Shown one piece after another: positions 59,144-64,000 of a stretch of 64,000 bases of DNA; positions within the stretch are counted from its first letter, which is position 1, and each line of letters begins with the position of its first letter. The stretch lies in the NCBI GenBank assembly GCA_029204225.1, contig CM055104.1, positions 38,930,527-38,994,526 of the forward strand, in the 5' to 3' direction. The notes beneath the pieces are model-generated. The model saw nothing but the letters and a program-made list of their open reading frames with translations, was not told the origin of the DNA and made no database searches. The translations under genes and the position numbers were made by a program. This stretch comes from Diphasiastrum complanatum (Eukaryota; Streptophyta; Lycopodiopsida; Lycopodiales; Lycopodiaceae).

Positions 59144-60345
59144 CCCCTCCTAAATCTGGATCTGTGAATGTCTTGATCTTCAGACTGAGCAATGCACAAA
59201 ATTTGTTGTGTGCATTAACACTTAATGCTTTCGTAAAAATATCTGCAACCATGTCTTGCGTTCTACAGTATGTTAAGCTCACCTCCTGGTTGAAAACCTT
59301 GTCCCTGATGTAGTGATATCTGATTTCAATGTGCTTACTCCTAGAGTGAAGTCTAAGGTTGGCCGATAAGGCAATAGCACTCTGATTATCACAGAATAAA
59401 ATTGTAGGGCTGTACTGATACAGATTAATGTCTGACAGTAAATTTCTCAACCAAAACGCTTCCTTAATAGATTGAGAAGTAGCAATGTATTTTGCTTCTA
59501 TAGAAGAAAGTGTGATAGAGGCTTGTTTACAATCGTTCTATGAGATAGGACCGCCGTTGAAGAAGAGTAAATTCAGATGTGGACTTACGATTGTCTACAT
59601 CTCCTCCCCAGCTTGCATCAGAATACCCACTGAACTGATGAAGATTGTTGTTGTTGACATCCCCATAGCAGATGCAATGGTCCATGGTAGCTCGAATATA
59701 CCTCATGACTCTTATGAGAGCCTTCCAATGGGTAATGCCAGGATTAGTCATGTATTGGCTGAGTGAGCTTACTACAAAAGAGATATTTGGTCTTGTACAA
59801 ACCATTGCGTACATGAGATATCCAAGTATCGATCGATAAGGATACTCTCTCATCTGCTCCTCTTCCTGCTTGGTCTAGGGACATTGGTCCTTTGACAAGT
59901 GCAGGCCTGGATCCATTGTTGAGTGAGCTAATTTACAATTCATTAGATTGTATCTGTTAAGAACATTGTGAAGATACCTTTGTTAAATGATGTAAATTAG
60001 TCATTTCGCTCTGTCTCTATGGATTTGAATGCCGAGATAGAAGTGAGCTTCATCCAGATCAGTCATGTCAAACTCTAAAAATAGCATCTACTTAGAATTC
60101 TTGACCAAATTGGTATTGTTGCTGAAGAGCAACGTATCATCCATGTATAAGGTGATGATAATGAAAGATTCTTGCACTGACTTGGAATAGACATTGCAAT
60201 CAGCAATGCTTGGTTTAAATCCTTGTTCGACGAGGAATGTGTTGATGCTTTGAAACCAAGCTCTGGCAGACTGTTTCAAGCCGTACAGTGCTTTGTAGAG
60301 TTTACAAACATGATTCTTCATACCTTTCAGGATGTATTCTTGACA
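59144..60345 (-). pseudogene. Copia family D RT (part) and RNase H, copy 2
   Basis: Minus strand from 60345: VCKLYKALYGLKQSARAWFQ, IITLYMDDTLLFSN (YMDD), frameshift, FDMTDLDEAHFYLGIQIH-like remains, then YPYRSILGYLMYAMVCTRP, HWKALIRVMRYIRATMD, YSDASWGGDVDNRKST, frameshift, and NLLSDINLYQYSPTILFCDN, QSAIALSANLRLHSRSKHIE, VADIFTKALSVNAHN. It is a close relative of 37481-39445 and 35220-37090. Integrase and the first part of RT are missing; the left neighbour is its own LTR. Confidence 0.9.
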
Positions 60346-60689
60346 AAGTCCTTTGTTTAAAATTCATTTCCAAAATTTTTATTTTATTTAGTTTTTTCGT
60401 ATTTAAGTCAATTTTTAAAGGTGCCACGTATTCAAAAAATACTTAAATAAAAGGTTAATCTAGTTTGAGGGAGTTAACAAAGAAAATTTATTTTAGGGAA
60501 TAAATCTATGTGCAGGTTAGGTGTGTGGCTTCTTGTATGCCTTCTTCTAGCTTCCTGCATGCACAAGTGAATGGCATTACACATTTTGATAGGATTTCTT
60601 TTCAGATGCTTCTATTTTGCAATTCAAGTTTCATTCCTTTTCAGAAGAATACCGTACTTGGTGCTTTCTTTCCAAAATTAATGAGACCT

Positions 60690-61005
60690 CTCTTGTGTCA
60701 GGTTTCCTTCGCTTTTCAATTTCATGGCCATCTTTGGGATCAGCTAAGCCATTCACAAATCCAATATTTTCTACCGGCTCTTTGTTCAAGTTGAAAATAC
60801 CACGCTTCAATATGTTATCACTTCTTGGTTTTGAAATGTAGCATCACACATTATGATAGTATTTCTTCAAATGCTTGTGTCAAGTTTCCTTCGCTTTCAA
60901 ATTTCACGTCCATCTTTGCGATCAGCTAAACCATCCGCAACTGTAATATTTTCTGCCAGCTCTCTGTTCAAGGGGAAGATACCAAGCTTCAATATCTTGT
61001 TTGTT
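60690..61005. repeat. Diverged direct duplication
   Basis: Both copies contain GTTTCCTTCGCTTT, CATCTTTG.GATCAGCTAA and AATATTTTCT.CC.GCTCT.TGTTCAAG, and end in GCTTCAATAT. Spacing is about 190 bases. Confidence 0.75.
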
Positions 61006-61487
61006 TGCCATGCTACAAAATTTCCTTCAATACATTACGTGTCTACTTTGGATTCTTCTATTTGTTTGTAGTAGTGCACATATGTGGTTTCAACATGGCC
61101 AGGTGATGCATGGCTTCCCCATGGCAAGGTTCTATTATGCAAACTGGAGGTCAAATTTTGAGGTAGTATTGATTAGCGATCACTATTTTTGAGGCATTTC
61201 AAATTTGCGATCACTAGTTTATAGCTATATGAGGTGTTTCAAATCGTTAAGACATTGCACAGTCACATAAGCTAGATTCTTCTTCATTCTTGACCTTTGA
61301 AAGATTCACATGACTGTTGCTTAGTTTTTAGCTTAATATCACAAATTTATGATTCCGCTGACTTATCATAAATTCTCATCTTACTTTGTTATCATAAATT
61401 CTCAAACTATGTGCAAGATGTACTCTACAAATATGAGCCATCTCAACTCTTGTGCAATGGCTTTGCTACTAGTTTTCTTCTATACTA

Positions 61488-61690
61488 TGGTGCCATCATA
61501 TGTGATTTAGAGGTGAAGCTTTGTATGGTGTTTTTGTAGATTTTTAGGAGGTTGATGGTGTCATCATTATTTATTTAGAGGTGAAGTTTTGTATGGTGTT
61601 TTTAAAAGTTTCTAAGAGGTTGACGATGTTATCATAGCTTACTTAGAACTAGAGCTTTGTATGGTGTTTTTGCTAGTGTCAAGAGGTTGA
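61488..61690. repeat. Minisatellite, three units of about 70 bases
   Basis: Each unit carries GAAG(C/T)TTTGTATGGTGTTTTT or close to it, then AGGAGGTTGA.G or AGAGGTTGACG. The units are diverged. Confidence 0.8.
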
Positions 61691-63000
61691 CTACAATTTT
61701 GTTTGATTGTTTTGATTTTTGGCTATGGCACTTCCTTTCATTAGTGTAGACATTTATTATGAATTATATAGATGGATTTTGTGTTTTATTTGATGGTAGA
61801 TGTGTAGTATTTCATCAACATCATGTTTAAGTTTCTTTTCTTTTCCTTTTGACAAGCTCTTTTGTATATATTCTTTATATTTGCATGTCTATTATCTTAT
61901 TTCTTTTATAATGTTAAGAGTAAATGATAATGATGTGAACTATACATGTTCTAAAGTTGCTGATTTTTTTGTCTAAAGCAAAATTGGTGGTCCATTTGAG
62001 CTAATAATTTTACGTGGACCTAGACAAGAATCATGATATCAAACATTGTCAAGCAGTCAACAATGAACTTGGTTTAATGTCATTGTTCTTGTCCAATTTA
62101 ATGTCAAAGTTCTTGTCATCACATGTTTCATTTTGCTTTGTATTATAGTATCATGTCATGGTAGTGGTAGTGAATTTTGTTTCTATTGGGAACATAATAA
62201 AGTGGCCTTTTAGTAGACCAATTATCAAGGTTTCCTTTCTCTATTGTCTCATTTAGTGAATGTGGAATTTTGTAGAGTTATCATGAGCTTTTTGGCATTT
62301 CCTTTTGGTTTTTTTGTTGTTTTAATGTATGTTCCATTCATTCATTAGCCTTCTATATCTGTTGTAAAATCACTATGGTTTGAAATGATGGAAGTTCATA
62401 TGTGTTTGTAGCCGTCTTTTAGTTTTTGTGCTTGGTTAGATCTTTGTTTCCAAGTATTCATTACCCATTTTATTTCTTTTGAAGGTATAATTTGTGAACG
62501 ACTATATCACAAATCAATAGATTCATTTGAGTTAGTTGCAATAGTTACAGTTTACATCTCCATTGTTGGTGCTATTTGAACTTAACACCTTGTTGGAGAC
62601 ATACTATAAGGATCAAATCGAACTATCAAATTCAGACAATTACTTAGATTGTTTTTCTGATAGGTAGAATATATGGGCAGATCTCTTAGACAGCCGTGAA
62701 GAGAGCAAAAAATTAGGCATCTGTGAAAACCATACAATCTTTGAATCAGATATTCTACGATAGTCAGAGGAGCGAGAGTATTAGTAACAGGAAGAGAAAA
62801 GAACAAGAGAGTATTTGATAATGCACATGCATGTAAAGAAAACAGAGAATCTGTATATTAAGTTGTTGCAGTTACAATGACAATGATCAAATCACAAAAA
62901 GGAGAATCTTGTGACCGATAATGATTCACATGAATTGTGTGTGAAGCGCTATGACCTTACTATGCTTATGACAGATGAAACAATATCTCTATCTTCTTGA

Positions 63001-63789
<789 letters not shown>

Positions 63790-64000
63790 TGTTGGAATTC
63801 TAGTTCCACATCAAACCTTCTTCTCCCATTCTCTCCAATTTATAAGAGAAGCTCCTCAAGATCCTGCTTACAAGACAAACACAATGGAAACCTCATTATG
63901 GAGAAACCACCCAATCAAGTAGATGCATCCAATCAAACTCTAGAAGCTTCACCCCCAAGCCAAGGAATAGGAAGCATGAAAGTAGAGTGAGAGCCTGGCA
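63790..64000 (+). mobile_element. LTR family G, start, cut by window end
   Basis: Begins TGTTGGAATTCTAGTTCC, a typical LTR start, and from 63838 onward is the inverted match of 46645-46800. It continues past the window. Confidence 0.55.

Larger units (their letters stand above)
60346..62990. other. No gene seen; two local repeats
   Basis: About 2.6 kb of AT-rich sequence without a recognisable coding domain. It contains a diverged duplication (60690-60830 and 60880-61005) and a three-unit minisatellite (61488-61690). Confidence 0.4.

Noticed and set aside
62582-62806. 74-residue minus-strand frame in the 60-63 kb blank region
   Set aside because: No domain or repeat relation; open by chance in AT-rich sequence.

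Overview
The window is nuclear DNA of a large-genome land plant. It carries one spliced host gene (an SR-protein kinase with short introns) in a dense mass of nested, mostly broken retroelements. Copia-type LTR elements dominate. There are also Ty3/gypsy fragments, APE-type LINE endonuclease fragments, a tRNA-derived SINE, long (CT/GA)n microsatellites, and an unusual reverse transcriptase with a restriction-like endonuclease tail. That last item, rare in flowering plants as far as I know, makes me lean weakly towards a fern, gymnosperm or other non-flowering plant. I cannot fix the species.

Layout. 1-9.6 kb: Copia family A LTR piece, gypsy gag remnant, a cluster of GGCGAAGGTT words, an LTR of family B with a (CT)n(CA)n tract, an RT fragment, Copia pol debris, the 3' half of a defective Copia family (C) with its complete 3' LTR, and Copia family H RT/RNase H plus LTR-like sequence. 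9610-15768: an almost intact, very young Copia element (family A) in minus orientation. It has 682-base LTRs differing at two sites, a GTTTT target duplication, a tRNA-iMet primer site and one frameshift in gag-pol. It splits an unrecognised coding sequence. 16541-17998: a 1.4 kb palindrome made of two LTR-B copies meeting at a 3-base centre. 18.0-20.7 kb: gag-protease and 5' LTR of family C, minus strand. 20.8-23.6 kb: Copia pol and gag remnants. 24.9-29.2 kb: the host SRPK gene (minus), with a three-unit tandem repeat upstream and a probable promoter rich in ACGT/CACGTG boxes. 29.3-31.9 kb: RT plus restriction-like endonuclease pseudogene. 31.9-33.0 kb: unrecognised acidic ORFs. 33.0-42.7 kb: Copia INT/RT/RNase H debris of families C, D and E, with LTRs. 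43.1-44.9 kb: two LINE endonuclease remnants around a (CT)n tract. 44.9-50.5 kb: mostly blank, with a Copia protease, a SINE with a 14-base target duplication, a 253-base (GA)n tract and a Copia 3' end with LTR. 50.9-57.6 kb: gypsy integrase, an H-like LTR, and a family C element (PBS to degenerate pol) joined to Copia H RT. 57.6-60.3 kb: LTR D and Copia D RT/RNase H. 60.3-64 kb: no gene seen; repeats and a new LTR start at 63790.

The window is not an operon or pathway. Apart from SRPK, the coding content is mobile DNA. The most interesting items are the family C elements (two copies sharing the same wrecked RT active site, suggesting movement in trans), the unrecognised ORF abutting LTR B, the LTR palindrome, and a CACACGTGTG word found in several otherwise different LTR families.
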